Positions 35,715-44,155 of a stretch of 64,000 bases of DNA are shown piece by piece. Positions within the stretch are counted from its first letter, which is position 1. Each line of letters starts with the position of its first letter. The notes under the pieces were generated by a model. That model saw nothing but the letters and a program-made list of their open reading frames with translations. It was not told the DNA's origin and ran no database searches. Origin of the DNA: Brevibacillus choshinensis (lineage in GTDB: Bacteria > Bacillota > Bacilli > Brevibacillales > Brevibacillaceae); the NCBI RefSeq assembly GCF_001420695.1, contig NZ_LJJB01000007.1, positions 1,251,890 to 1,315,889 of the forward strand. The letters are read 5' to 3'. The position numbers were made by a program, and so were the translations under genes.

Positions 35715-37141
35715 TGGAATACCTCCTGGCTTGCGTTCTCATTTTTCCATTCACGCACGTCAACAAAGTGACCAGCAATTGCCGCAGCAGCAGCCATTTC
35801 GGGGCTGACCAAGTGAGTGCGTCCACCGCGTCCTTGGCGTCCTTCAAAATTCCGGTTGGAAGTGGATGCACACCGCTCGCCTTCCGACAGGATGTCCGGG
35901 TTCATCGCCAGACACATCGAGCAGCCTGATTCACGCCAGTCAAAGCCAGCTTCTTGGAAAATGAGATGCAAACCTTCTTGTTCTGCAATTTGTTTCACTG
36001 CCTGCGAACCAGGAACGACCATGGCATGAACAGAAGGGGAGACCTTACGTCCTTTCGCTACCTCAGCTGCTTTTCGCAGGTCTTCGATACGACCATTCGT
36101 ACAGGAGCCGATAAACACACGATCGATTTTAATTTCGTTCATTGGTGTGCCAGGTGTCAGACCCATATAAGCGAGAGCGTCTTGCGCAGCTTTACGCTGA
36201 GCGGTTGTCTCGAAGGACTCTGGGTTTGGAACGGTGCTGGTGATATTCGTACCCATTCCGGGGCTGGTTCCCCATGTGACTTGTGGAGCGATCTGTGTCG
36301 CATCGATTTCTACGACCGTATCGTATTGGGCTCCTTCGTCCGTGCACAGTTGTTTCCAAGCTTCTACTGCAGACAGGAAGTCTTCGCCTTGCGGAACGAA
36401 GCGCTTGTTTTTCAAGTATTCAAACGTCGTTTGGTCAGGTGCGATCAGACCGGCGCGAGCGCCTCCTTCGATCGTCATGTTACAAACGGTCATGCGCTCT
36501 TCCATCGTGAGCTTGCGAATGGCAGCACCTGTATACTCGATGACATAGCCTGTAGCAAAATCAGTACCGTATTTTGCGATAATCGCCAAAATTAAGTCTT
36601 TTGCGCTAACACCGAAAGGCAAGTCGCCGTTTACGCGAACTTCCATGGTTTTTGGTTTGAGCTGTTGGAGACATTGAGTTGCCAGTACGTGTTCAACTTC
36701 GCTAGTACCGATCCCGAACGCAAGTGCACCAAAAGCACCGTGTGTAGAGGTGTGGCTGTCACCGCAAACGATGGTTTTCCCTGGATGAGTCAGGCCGAGC
36801 TCAGGACCGATAACGTGCACGATACCTTGGTCAGGGCTGTTCAGATCAGCTAGTGTGATGCCAAACTCTTTGCAGTTGTCCGTCAATGTTTCCATTTGCT
36901 GACGGGAGATGGGGTCTTTTACGTTAAAGCGGTCAGCGGTAGGAACGTTGTGGTCCATGGTTGCGAAAGTCAATTCAGGGCGACGAACTTGTCGTCCTGC
37001 CAGGCGGAGTCCTTCAAAGGCTTGAGGAGAGGTTACCTCGTGAACCAGGTGCAAGTCGATGTACAAGAGGCTAGGCTTACCTGCTTCTTCGTGAATCGCG
37101 TGATTGTCCCAAATCTTTTCAAACATCGTGCGGGCTTTCAT
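35711..37141 (-). CDS. leuC: 3-isopropylmalate dehydratase large subunit
   Basis: 476-residue aconitase-family subunit carrying the 4Fe-4S cluster. Cluster cysteines lie in [15 protein letters not shown] and [11 protein letters not shown]. Also seen are [27 protein letters not shown] and the typical start [18 protein letters not shown] at 37141 with GGAGGAATC upstream; the reading frame extends 22 codons further but without a site. leuA and leuB are not here: leuCD stands alone and divergent from a LysR gene. Confidence 0.96.
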   Translation of the reverse strand: MKARTMFEKIWDNHAIHEEAGKPSLLYIDLHLVHEVTSPQAFEGLRLAGRQVRRPELTFATMDHNVPTADRFNVKDPISRQQMETLTDNCKEFGITLADLNSPDQGIVHVIGPELGLTHPGKTIVCGDSHTSTHGAFGALAFGIGTSEVEHVLATQCLQQLKPKTMEVRVNGDLPFGVSAKDLILAIIAKYGTDFATGYVIEYTGAAIRKLTMEERMTVCNMTIEGGARAGLIAPDQTTFEYLKNKRFVPQGEDFLSAVEAWKQLCTDEGAQYDTVVEIDATQIAPQVTWGTSPGMGTNITSTVPNPESFETTAQRKAAQDALAYMGLTPGTPMNEIKIDRVFIGSCTNGRIEDLRKAAEVAKGRKVSPSVHAMVVPGSQAVKQIAEQEGLHLIFQEAGFDWRESGCSMCLAMNPDILSEGERCASTSNRNFEGRQGRGGRTHLVSPEMAAAAAIAGHFVDVREWKNENASQEVFQ

Positions 37142-37178
37142 AATAATGATTCCTCCTTCGTGCGAAACTCTTACCAAG

Positions 37179-37207
37179 GTTGTATCATGGCAAAGAAAAT
37201 AGTTCAA
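37179..37207 (-). promoter_or_regulatory. Candidate promoter of leuCD
   Basis: On the minus strand TTGAAC (37207-37202), 17 bases, and TACAAC (37184-37179). Transcription would start near 37172, about 30 bases before leuC. It lies in the 115-base gap shared with the lysR-type gene, where a LysR operator would be expected. Confidence 0.45.
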
Positions 37208-37256
37208 AGATATAATAATTATGAGAAGGATAGTTTTTGCCTATCGGGAGGTTTTT

Positions 37257-38144
37257 ATGGAGTTACGACAAGTTCGCTATGTGATTGCCGTTGCGGAAGA
37301 ACGCAGTTTTTCACGCGCAGCAAACCGATTACATCTGGCTCAGCCATCGCTTAGTCAACAGATTGCCAAACTAGAAAAGCTGCTCGGAGTGAGCTTGTTT
37401 CACCGATTGCCCCAACATGTGGAACTGACGGATGCGGGTCAACGGTTTGTTCAAGTCGCGCAAACGCTAGTTGACATGTCTGAAGGGCTTGAGCGGGAAA
37501 TGCGCGCCTATGCTGTGGGAGAGAGTGGGAAGCTGATTGTAGGGAGTCTGCCAATCACTGGTGCCTACGTTCTTCCACGTGTCATTTCGGCCTTCACGAA
37601 GCAGTTTCCTGGTGTCGAGCTGCAATTGATGGAGGACACCTCCAGTCATCTGGAGCAGTTGCTGGTCAGAGGGAAGATTGATGTGAGCTTGCTGACGATG
37701 CCGATCAGCGATCCGTCTCTGGAAATCATTCCAGCGATCAACGAAGATATCTTCCTGGCGCTGCCTCCTCAGCATCCACTGGCAGATCGGGAGGAAGTTG
37801 ATCTGGCTGAAGTGGCGGATCAGCCTTTTATTTTGCTGAAGGAAGGGCAAGGCTTTCGCACCATTTCCTTGAAGCTCTGTGAACAGGCGGGATTCCGTCC
37901 GCGAATCGTTTTTGAGAGCAGCAACATCCAGACCGTGCAATCGCTTGTAGCCGCAGGGATGGGACTGTCTTTTGCTCCAAAGATGATTACATTAGCACCA
38001 GGAACGGTAGAACCGCCTATCTATGTAAGACTGTCAGCAAAGCCTTACCGGACACTAGTCGTTGCCTATCGCAAGGACAGGCCGTTGTCACGTCCGGCTG
38101 AAGCGTTCGTACAGAATCTCGTCGAGCAAGGTGCGCATGTCTAA
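37257..38144 (+). CDS. LysR-family transcriptional regulator
   Basis: 295 residues. The N-terminal winged helix-turn-helix is ELRQVRYVIAVAEERSFSRAANRLHLAQPSLSQQIAKLEKLLG. The C-terminal periplasmic-binding-like effector domain (about 90-290) includes LPITGAYVLPRVISAFTKQFPGVEL. ATG 37257 behind GGGAGG. The divergent position suggests it controls leuCD, perhaps with a leucine-pathway intermediate as effector. Bacillus leuCD are usually part of ilv-leu under CodY and T-box control, so this arrangement is unusual. Confidence 0.88.
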   Translation: MELRQVRYVIAVAEERSFSRAANRLHLAQPSLSQQIAKLEKLLGVSLFHRLPQHVELTDAGQRFVQVAQTLVDMSEGLEREMRAYAVGESGKLIVGSLPITGAYVLPRVISAFTKQFPGVELQLMEDTSSHLEQLLVRGKIDVSLLTMPISDPSLEIIPAINEDIFLALPPQHPLADREEVDLAEVADQPFILLKEGQGFRTISLKLCEQAGFRPRIVFESSNIQTVQSLVAAGMGLSFAPKMITLAPGTVEPPIYVRLSAKPYRTLVVAYRKDRPLSRPAEAFVQNLVEQGAHV

Positions 38145-38165
38145 TACGGAGTCTAGAAAACGCCA

Positions 38166-38204
38166 AAACCCAGTACTCGCCGCGACGAGTTTACTGGGTT
38201 TTTC
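38166..38204. terminator. Bidirectional terminator between the LysR gene and the sortase gene
   Basis: AACCCAGTACTCG (38167-38179) and CGAGTTTACTGGGTT (38186-38200) form a stem with A and T tracts on both sides, serving both convergent genes. Confidence 0.8.
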
Positions 38205-38217
38205 ATCTATCTTGTCG

Positions 38218-38874
38218 CTATTGTACGAGCTCAGAAAAAACGACTAACCTGCGTGCATGCTCCTGCTTTTTCTTGTTAAACTTGCCCGAGCATGTAATGA
38301 GGTTGAGGTGAGAGCCGTCCGTATCGCCGAAGATTTTTTCAATGGGTGCCTGATCCGCAAGAAAACTCTCCACCCGATTGACTTGGAAGGTGAGAATCTT
38401 CCCAGCAGCGTCGCTTACCTTTATGTGATCCCCGGGCTGTAGCTTTCGGAGGTTATAAAATACGGCAGGGCCTGTGTAATGATCAAAATGCCCAGCGATG
38501 ACGGCATTTCCCTTCATGCCTGGTCGTGTCCAAGGAGCGAGAATTCCTACGCGATCAAACGCTTTCGGAACATCCATTTGCCCATTTTGCAATACGCCAA
38601 CGGGTTCTACAAGGGTACTGAGTTGAATGGCGGGAATCTGCAGCTTTTTGGGTATAATTCCTTGGACGAGCGGTGTAGCAGGTATTTTTTTCGCTGGTAG
38701 AAACGGACCATATTTGATCTGCTTGGTACTGTCGATGACGATAGGCAAATCAGGTGCTTTGCTTTCGACTGTTTTCTCGATCACTGGTGGTTGAGGAATG
38801 GGAGGTTCTGCGTTTTGACCACATCCGGTGGCAATCAGGCAAAACAAAATCATGGACATGAAAAAGGGTTTCAT
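38218..38874 (-). CDS. Lipoprotein-type sortase
   Basis: 218 residues. Instead of the usual membrane helix the N-terminus is a lipoprotein signal ending in LIATGC (Cys18), then a Pro-rich linker to about residue 70 and a sortase domain. Catalytic residues look present: His129 in NAVIAGHFDHYTG, Cys195 in LITCSG, and Arg208/209 in HARRLVVF. The motif style is closest to class D/F or E-like single-domain sortases. The gene upstream encodes a small secreted protein ending in MPKTG, its likely substrate. A terminator separates the two. Confidence 0.85.
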   Translation of the reverse strand: MKPFFMSMILFCLIATGCGQNAEPPIPQPPVIEKTVESKAPDLPIVIDSTKQIKYGPFLPAKKIPATPLVQGIIPKKLQIPAIQLSTLVEPVGVLQNGQMDVPKAFDRVGILAPWTRPGMKGNAVIAGHFDHYTGPAVFYNLRKLQPGDHIKVSDAAGKILTFQVNRVESFLADQAPIEKIFGDTDGSHLNLITCSGKFNKKKQEHARRLVVFSELVQ

Positions 38875-38904
38875 CGGATACCTCCAAATGCCTTCACAAA
38901 AAGA

Positions 38905-38930
38905 TAAAAAGAGGGAAAAATCCCCTCTTT
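38905..38930 (-). terminator. Terminator/attenuator between the MPKTG gene and the sortase gene
   Basis: On the minus strand AAAGAGGG and CCCTCTTT form a stem followed by a T run, beginning within the stop of the small gene. Most transcripts would end here, giving more small protein than sortase. Confidence 0.7.
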
Positions 38931-39147
38931 AGTCACTAGCTCCACCCATACCTGTTTTCGGCATTGCCTTGATATGAGCGCCTTTTTTCGCTGCTTTGGT
39001 ATGCATTTTGTGCGCTTTGGTTTTCATGTGGTGGGCTTTCGTATGCACTTTGTGATGTTTCTTGTGACCGTCATGGGTCGCAGCAGAGACAGGGAGTGCA
39101 GAGCATACAACGCAGAGTGCCAGAGCAAAAGCAGCTAATTTCTTCAT
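38929..39147 (-). CDS. Small secreted His/Lys-rich protein with C-terminal MPKTG
   Basis: 72 residues: a signal peptide (MKKLAAFALALCVVCSALPVSAA, cleaved near residue 22), then about 38 residues made almost entirely of His, Lys, Ala, Thr and Met in repeating HTKAHHMKTKAHKM-like order, and the end AMPKTGMGGASD. MPKTG (residues 62-66, bases 38964-38950) resembles the LPxTG sorting signal, but the hydrophobic helix and positive tail that normally follow are absent. The neighbouring gene is a sortase. The His-rich body could bind metal ions; function unknown. Confidence 0.78.
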   Translation of the reverse strand: MKKLAAFALALCVVCSALPVSAATHDGHKKHHKVHTKAHHMKTKAHKMHTKAAKKGAHIKAMPKTGMGGASD

Positions 39148-39349
39148 GGTGTCACCATCCTATTGGTATTGGACTTACATGAAGTAGGTTTTCCTAACTG
39201 CTTGGTTTAAGTACTGGGAAAAGGAGCAGAAATGAGTATCTAAGGATAGAGAACCACTCTCTTCCAAGTGTCATGTGAGCACTTCAAGTTACACATAAGC
39301 ACCGCGGATATGGTACACTATTTCCAAATCATTCTGGGAGGGAACACAC

Positions 39350-39691
39350 ATGAGAGAAGTAAAAACCGAAGCAGATTTCGAACAAGCGATCGCAGCTTCC
39401 AAGCCAGTCGTCGTTAAATTTTTCACCGACTGGTGTCCGGATTGCCATCGGATCGATCCTTTCATGCCAGCGGTAGAAGAGAAGTATCAAGCCGATCTGG
39501 ACATGATTTCGGTGAACCGCGATACATTGCCAGAGCTGTCTCAAAAGCTGGATGTGTTCGGGATTCCTAGCTTTATTGCGTTTCAAGAAGGAAAAGAGCT
39601 CGTGCGCTTCGTAAGTAAACTGGGCAAAAATCGTGAAGAAATCGAACATTTTCTAGATCGTGCCATTCAAGTGGGCAAAGGGCTGGAGTAA
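39350..39691 (+). CDS. Thioredoxin-like protein with WCPDC active site
   Basis: 113 residues with a thioredoxin fold: [19 protein letters not shown] places the redox pair at Cys29 and Cys32, and [15 protein letters not shown] holds the cis-proline. Pro-Asp replaces the usual Gly-Pro, as in YtpP/YdbP-type Bacillus proteins, which raises questions about its redox potential and partner. No signal peptide, so cytoplasmic. ATG 39350 with GGGAGG upstream. Confidence 0.88.
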   Translation: MREVKTEADFEQAIAASKPVVVKFFTDWCPDCHRIDPFMPAVEEKYQADLDMISVNRDTLPELSQKLDVFGIPSFIAFQEGKELVRFVSKLGKNREEIEHFLDRAIQVGKGLE

Positions 39692-39730
39692 GCGTAAAGA
39701 AGGTACTAAACGCAGGGAGAAATGCGAATC

Positions 39731-40639
39731 ATGCAAGTCATGAAAAAAGAAGGGGAATGGCTCGTTGCACGCTTGACTGCTGCAGACGCTGCTGTTCCCA
39801 TTGGGAACCTGCTGAGAGAGGGATGGAAGCTGCCTCGCAAGCAGGTCCATCTTTTATTTCAGCATAAAGAAGTGCTGATTGATGGTCAGCCTGTACCACA
39901 ACACTTCACTGGAAAAGAAGGACAAGAAATTCGCTTGCACATGTGTAAGCCGGAGCCTCTCGGGATGGACCCAGTAGATCAGCCTGTAGATGTCTTGTAC
40001 GAAGACGACCATCTGCTCATCGTCGAAAAAGAAGCAGGGGTTCTGTTGCATCCGACTGAACCACACCATCATTTGACCTTGGATCACATGGTCGCAGGTC
40101 ATTTTTTTCGGACTGGACAGCAAGCAAAAGTACGGCATTTGCATCGACTCGATCAGGATACATCAGGAGTCGTCTTGTATGCCAAGCATCCGTGGGCGTC
40201 TGCCATCCTGGACGAGATGCTGCGGGAACGAGATATTAAACGCACGTATGTAGCTTTTGTCCATGGACAGCTGGCAAAAGATAGCGGAAAGATCAATGAG
40301 CCAATAGGTAAAGACCGCAATCATGCCACACGAAGAAGAGTTGCGCCTAATGGAGACGCAGCCGTCACTCACTACACAGTGCGACAAAGGTATCGCAACA
40401 GTACGCTGGTCGAATGCAGACTCGAGACAGGGCGGACGCATCAGATTCGTGTCCATCTCAGTCACATCGGTCATCCGCTCCTAGGGGATGTCTTGTACGG
40501 AGGCAAGCGTGATCTGATTAGCCGCCAGGCCCTTCATGCAGAAGTACTGCGGTTCGAGCATCCCTTTGGAGGTCAGTCTATCGAGGTGCGTGCATCGCTG
40601 CCTGCTGATTTGCTTGATTTGGAAAAGAGATTGCGATAA
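39731..40639 (+). CDS. RluA-family RNA pseudouridine synthase
   Basis: About 302 residues. The catalytic motif HRLDQDTSGVVLYAK contains the Asp nucleophile. An S4-like N-terminal region (GNLLREGWKLPRKQVHLLFQHKEVLIDGQ) precedes it, and LVECRLETGRTHQIRVHLSHIGHPLLGD closes the domain. It modifies uridines in rRNA or tRNA; the exact position is not readable. ATG 39731 is preferred, as ATG 39722 lies only two bases from the AGGGAG site. Confidence 0.92.
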   Translation: MQVMKKEGEWLVARLTAADAAVPIGNLLREGWKLPRKQVHLLFQHKEVLIDGQPVPQHFTGKEGQEIRLHMCKPEPLGMDPVDQPVDVLYEDDHLLIVEKEAGVLLHPTEPHHHLTLDHMVAGHFFRTGQQAKVRHLHRLDQDTSGVVLYAKHPWASAILDEMLRERDIKRTYVAFVHGQLAKDSGKINEPIGKDRNHATRRRVAPNGDAAVTHYTVRQRYRNSTLVECRLETGRTHQIRVHLSHIGHPLLGDVLYGGKRDLISRQALHAEVLRFEHPFGGQSIEVRASLPADLLDLEKRLR

Positions 40640-40698
40640 GTGCCAATGCATCGTTAGGTGAATAAACTGCCAGGGAGGACTCATGAGAGGGTGGTGTG

Positions 40699-41817
40699 AT
40701 GAAACGACCCACAATCGGTATTCTGACCTGGCGGGAAGGCAAGAAGTTTGCAGAACCTGCCTATTTCCGACTTCTTCACCGGGCAGGACAAGAGCTGGGT
40801 AGTACCGTATTTCTTTTTTCGCCAAAGGATGTTCTGGCTGCCGGAAAACAGGTGAGAGGATTCGTCCTGGACAGTAATGGAAAATGGCAAGCTCGCATTT
40901 TTGAACGACCGGATGCTGTCTTTGACCGCTATCGTTATACCCCGACCCAAGCCTTCAAGGATTACGTAGCGTTTCGGCGCACGAGTAATTTTTTGTATGC
41001 AAACAATCGTCTGGCGAACAAATGGCGTGTTCATGAGGTGTTAGATCGGGATACCAGAATGCACAGGTGGCTCCCGGAGACCGTCTTGTACAATCGCGCC
41101 AATTTCGTAAAAATGCTGGGTCGCCACTCGTATTTGTACGTAAAGCCTTTGAACGGTACAGGTGGACGTAATATCCTGTGCATTGAGAAAACAGTGCAAG
41201 GCTACCGACTATTGGGACGAGACAAGCAGAGAGCCAAAATATCCACGGTCCTGAAACAGGTCGATTCTGTCCAACGGTGGGTAGATAACTGGACGAAGAA
41301 GGAGAAATACATCGTCCAGCAAGGGCTCCGATTGCAGCTTGTTCCGAAAAGAGCAGTAGATATGCGACTGCTGATTCAAAAAGATGGCGAGGGTGATTGG
41401 AAAGTCACGGGTCACGGGATGCGGGTGGGCGGAGAGCGCAGCGCTACTTCCAATTTGCACGGGGGAGGAAAGGCGATTGCCGTTCCTGAGTTTTTACGAC
41501 CGCGCTTTGGAGAAGCACGTACTGCCGAAATCGTACGTGACTGTGAGCAGCTCGCTTATCAGACGGCAGAGTCGTTAGAGAACCATTTTGGACGTATGGT
41601 AGAATTCGGTCTGGACATCGGGATCGATGTGAACGGACGTGCATGGTTGATCGAGGTAAACCCCAAGCCTGCCCGAGAAGTGTTCCGCGAAATGGGGGCA
41701 CTCCAACAGTACAAACATGCAATCACAAGGCCTCTCGAATACGCGATGTATCTGGCCAGGACCAAAGGGCGCGAGGAAAAAGAGAGCAAGTACTCGAAAG
41801 TGGCGTCGAGGCGATAA
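40699..41817 (+). CDS. YheC/YheD-family spore-associated ATP-grasp protein
   Basis: 372 residues. A start of RPTIGILTWREGKKFAEP and an ATP-grasp core (YLYVKPLNGTGGRNILCIEK, VDMRLLIQKDGEGDWKVTG, LDIGIDVNGRAWLIEVNPKPAREVF) match the endospore coat-associated YheC/YheD family. Family knowledge places these proteins at the spore surface; the ligation reaction is unknown. ATG 40699 behind AGGG, with GTG 40696 as alternative. A short hairpin follows. Confidence 0.86.
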   Translation: MKRPTIGILTWREGKKFAEPAYFRLLHRAGQELGSTVFLFSPKDVLAAGKQVRGFVLDSNGKWQARIFERPDAVFDRYRYTPTQAFKDYVAFRRTSNFLYANNRLANKWRVHEVLDRDTRMHRWLPETVLYNRANFVKMLGRHSYLYVKPLNGTGGRNILCIEKTVQGYRLLGRDKQRAKISTVLKQVDSVQRWVDNWTKKEKYIVQQGLRLQLVPKRAVDMRLLIQKDGEGDWKVTGHGMRVGGERSATSNLHGGGKAIAVPEFLRPRFGEARTAEIVRDCEQLAYQTAESLENHFGRMVEFGLDIGIDVNGRAWLIEVNPKPAREVFREMGALQQYKHAITRPLEYAMYLARTKGREEKESKYSKVASRR

Positions 41818-41841
41818 CTCGTTGGTGTACGTAAGACAACA

Positions 41842-41869
41842 AGCCGGATCTGATGAGGTCCGGCTCTTT
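41842..41869 (+). terminator. Weak terminator after the YheC/D gene
   Basis: AGCCGGA (41842-41848) and TCCGGCT (41859-41865), followed by CTTTA only. Confidence 0.55.
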
Positions 41870-41924
41870 ATATTGGATAACATAATGATTATTATGTAAA
41901 CTAAATGATTCGCTTAGCAAAGCA

Positions 41925-42377
41925 TTAGACATCTTGTGACATACGCACCATGTCAACCACCTGTATGCCATTCTCGAAGATAGGTTGATCGTAATGACGA
42001 AGAAAAAAATCCCGATCAATTCCAGTCATACGAAACCCGCATTTTTGATAAAGCGCGAGTTGGTCCACGCTTGAATTTCCTGTTCCTACCTCAATGGTCC
42101 GGTATCCGAGTTGCTTCGCTTGTTCGATGGCGTGCAACACTAATTTCTTCCCGATTCCTTTCCCTTGATGAGCTTCATCAACAACGACATTGACGAGCTC
42201 GATCGTGTCAGGACGGGTGGGCAACAAGACGTACACTCCGACCATCATTTCCTCATCGATAGCGACGTAGCACGAGCCCCGTTTGAGGTAACCTTCTACC
42301 AACGTCTGAGAGGGATCTGCAAGTAAAAGTAACTCCATAGGGGGAGTGGTTTCGAAGGCTAATGGCTGGATGATCAT
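41925..42377 (-). CDS. GNAT-family N-acetyltransferase
   Basis: 150 residues. Acetyl-CoA motif A is VNVVVDEAHQGKGIGKKLVLHAIEQAKQLG, with TGNSSVDQLALYQKCGFRMTGID as motif B. The C-terminus (FFLRHYDQPIFENGIQVVDMVRM) is typical of a Bacillus GNAT subgroup that includes aminoglycoside-type enzymes, but the acceptor is unknown. It lies 30 bases downstream of the Nudix gene and is probably co-transcribed with it. Confidence 0.86.
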   Translation of the reverse strand: MIIQPLAFETTPPMELLLLADPSQTLVEGYLKRGSCYVAIDEEMMVGVYVLLPTRPDTIELVNVVVDEAHQGKGIGKKLVLHAIEQAKQLGYRTIEVGTGNSSVDQLALYQKCGFRMTGIDRDFFLRHYDQPIFENGIQVVDMVRMSQDV

Positions 42378-42407
42378 GTTTATTTTCTCCTTTTCACCAT
42401 TGTCTGG

Positions 42408-42899
42408 CTACCGGTTGGTTATCGGTTCAGACAAGAGAGTCATTTCATGCGAGGTAATTCTTTGGTTTTTGTAATAGAAGTGATACTGATAACATTCCGT
42501 GGTAGAGAGCATCGCAGGCAAGAAGAGGGGGACATTTTCCGGTACCCCGGCGTTGTCCGGATGAAGCAGCCAGTCCAGCTCTTTCCACGCTAAAATCCCT
42601 TCATCGACCAAAATCGGGGTAGCAAATGTCACGTCCTCCGGTACTTCTGCGATAAAAGCATGCATCCCACCTGTAGACTCACCCTCAAGATCCCAGGAAA
42701 CGATTCCTTTGTATTCTGCCGACGCTAAATGAATGCCCGTTTCCTCGAGGACCTCACGCAGCACACTAGCGAGCGGCGCTTCTCCTGGTTCCAGCTTGCC
42801 GCCGACGCCGTTCCAGAGACCCATGGTAGGGGGATGGAAGCGATTTAACAAGAGAAAACGGGTTTGTTGCTTGAGAAAGCAGATCGTGTACTTGATCAT
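42408..42899 (-). CDS. Nudix hydrolase (8-oxo-dGTP-type)
   Basis: 163 residues from the ATG at 42899, which follows AAGGTGG. The Nudix box GKLEPGEAPLASVLREVLEETGI (GX5EX7REUXEEXGU) is complete and is preceded by PPTMGLWNGVGG. It hydrolyses a nucleoside diphosphate linked to another group, perhaps oxidised dGTP. The frame is open 82 codons further upstream, but that part lacks a site and reads like non-coding sequence. Confidence 0.88.
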   Translation of the reverse strand: MIKYTICFLKQQTRFLLLNRFHPPTMGLWNGVGGKLEPGEAPLASVLREVLEETGIHLASAEYKGIVSWDLEGESTGGMHAFIAEVPEDVTFATPILVDEGILAWKELDWLLHPDNAGVPENVPLFLPAMLSTTECYQYHFYYKNQRITSHEMTLLSEPITNR

Positions 42900-43061
42900 G
42901 AATGCACCACCTTGGTATGTGTCCTTCTGTGTCCCAAATCCAGCCTTTTCCTGTTTCATTGTAATGGACAAAGGTATATTGAACAATGAATTCAACGCAG
43001 AAAAGCAGGAGATGATTACCACCATCTCGAATAAGCATACAAACGACTTGGAGAAAAGTAT

Positions 43062-43087
43062 CCGTCCGATTCTCGTGACGGTTTTTT
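43062..43087 (+). terminator. Orphan terminator-like hairpin
   Basis: CCGTC and GACGG arms with an inner CGA/TCG pairing, followed by T6. It lies in the 370-base gap between the Nudix gene and the gene at 43270, with no clear plus-strand gene before it. The gap also has GTGAC/GTCAC arms at 43192-43215, possibly an operator. Confidence 0.4.
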
Positions 43088-43269
43088 CTACTTTCGAAAA
43101 TAATAAATTTCGGTGGCGTGTTACAGGGTGAAAGTAGATGTGCATCTAAGGCTCGGCCGGAAAGCTGGGTGCAGCCAAGTAGTCTAATATTGTGACGGCG
43201 TAATAGTTCTGTCACATGATTATACCCCCTTGATTGTTGGCGAGAATGGGGAGAGAAGGAGTGATGAAC

Positions 43270-43719
43270 GTGGAACAACTGCTTCAACTTGCGAAAGATT
43301 ACTGGCCGGTTGCACTTTGCATCATCGTCGTGATCATGTTAGCTCAATGGATGGTGCGCAGTCTGGTTCGTATTATTTCCCTGCTTGTGGTGATTGGGGT
43401 AGTTCTTGTCCTCTTCTTCCAATTCAGTCCTGAAGAAGTTATCCAAATGGGTCGTCAAGCTGTGCAGGCCACACAGGAGGTCGTCGATAAGACGATCAAG
43501 CCTGTATTGGACGGAGAGCTGAAGGACGCAGATATTGCGTTTCAGCCAGATGGCAGCTATGAAGTAAGGACAGCGAGTATTCGCATCGTAGGGAAGAAAG
43601 GCGAGTCGAAGGCAACTGTCTATTACAAAGACGAAAAATGGGAAGTGGATATCGGTCAATTGGGCAAGATGTTCCAGGACCGTCTCGGCAAGGCTGAACA
43701 AGAAGGTACCACCATGTAA
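43270..43719 (+). CDS. Membrane protein of unknown function
   Basis: About 149 residues. GTG 43270 has AGGAG eight bases upstream; ATG 43264 is only two bases away from it. One or two membrane helices span about residues 12-55 (WPVALCIIVVIMLAQWMV and IISLLVVIGVVLVLFF). After a linker comes a soluble extracytoplasmic domain (ADIAFQPDGSYEVRTASIRIVGKKG, KATVYYKDEKWEVDIG). I do not recognise the family. Its terminator has been split by the IS element that follows. Confidence 0.62.
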   Translation: MEQLLQLAKDYWPVALCIIVVIMLAQWMVRSLVRIISLLVVIGVVLVLFFQFSPEEVIQMGRQAVQATQEVVDKTIKPVLDGELKDADIAFQPDGSYEVRTASIRIVGKKGESKATVYYKDEKWEVDIGQLGKMFQDRLGKAEQEGTTM

Positions 43720-43734
43720 GAAGGACAGAGCACA

Positions 43735-43753
43735 AAAAGACGCAGGCCCAAGC
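43735..43753. terminator. Left half of a bidirectional terminator split by the IS
   Basis: AAAAGACGCAGGCCCAAGC ends at the IS boundary. Its pairing partner, GCGGGTGCTGCGTCTTTT, is found at about 45024-45041 beyond the element. Confidence 0.8.
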
Positions 43754-43834
43754 TGAAGTGCACCCCTTATAGTGGACATTGGAAAAAACACGAGTGTTTT
43801 AAACCGATGATTCCTATAGGGGGTGTTTTTCGTT

Positions 43835-44155
43835 ATGGCAAAAATGGGGCAAAAGTTTACGAATTATAGTCATGAAATCAAGATGGAAGCAATTCGCTTG
43901 TACATGGAGGAAGGATGGTCTAATCGAAAGATAATGGAACATCTAGGGATCCCAGACAGAGGCCGAGTCACTACATGGACAAAGAAGTTCAAGCAGTTGG
44001 GTGAATTCGGCTTATTGGATCAGAGAGGTCGACGTGACGAATACATGGATCAAAATCGATATGTCCAAAAATTAGAGAGGGAGAATTCGATGCTAAAAAA
44101 GTGTTTACAAATTTGGATGCGGGAGGTGTCCAAGAGAAGTACAATGCCATCGTGA
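43835..44155 (+). CDS. IS3-family transposase OrfA
   Basis: 106 residues from ATG 43835. It is the helix-turn-helix DNA-binding part: EIKMEAIRLYMEEGWSNRKIMEHLGIPD, followed by a leucine-zipper-like helix (YVQKLERENSMLKK). The codons AAA AAG at 44096-44101 form, with the preceding A, a -1 slippery site. Slippage would join OrfA to OrfB into the full transposase; without it OrfA acts as regulator. Confidence 0.92.
   Translation: MAKMGQKFTNYSHEIKMEAIRLYMEEGWSNRKIMEHLGIPDRGRVTTWTKKFKQLGEFGLLDQRGRRDEYMDQNRYVQKLERENSMLKKCLQIWMREVSKRSTMPS

Noticed and set aside
41876-41898. Fur-like box (CATAAT/ATTATG)
   Set aside because: It lies between convergent gene ends, not near a promoter, and matches the Fur consensus only partly.
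42964-43131. 55-residue ORF on the plus strand in the Nudix upstream gap
   Set aside because: Composition is gene-like, but no ribosome site precedes the ATG and the orphan terminator-like stem lies inside it.
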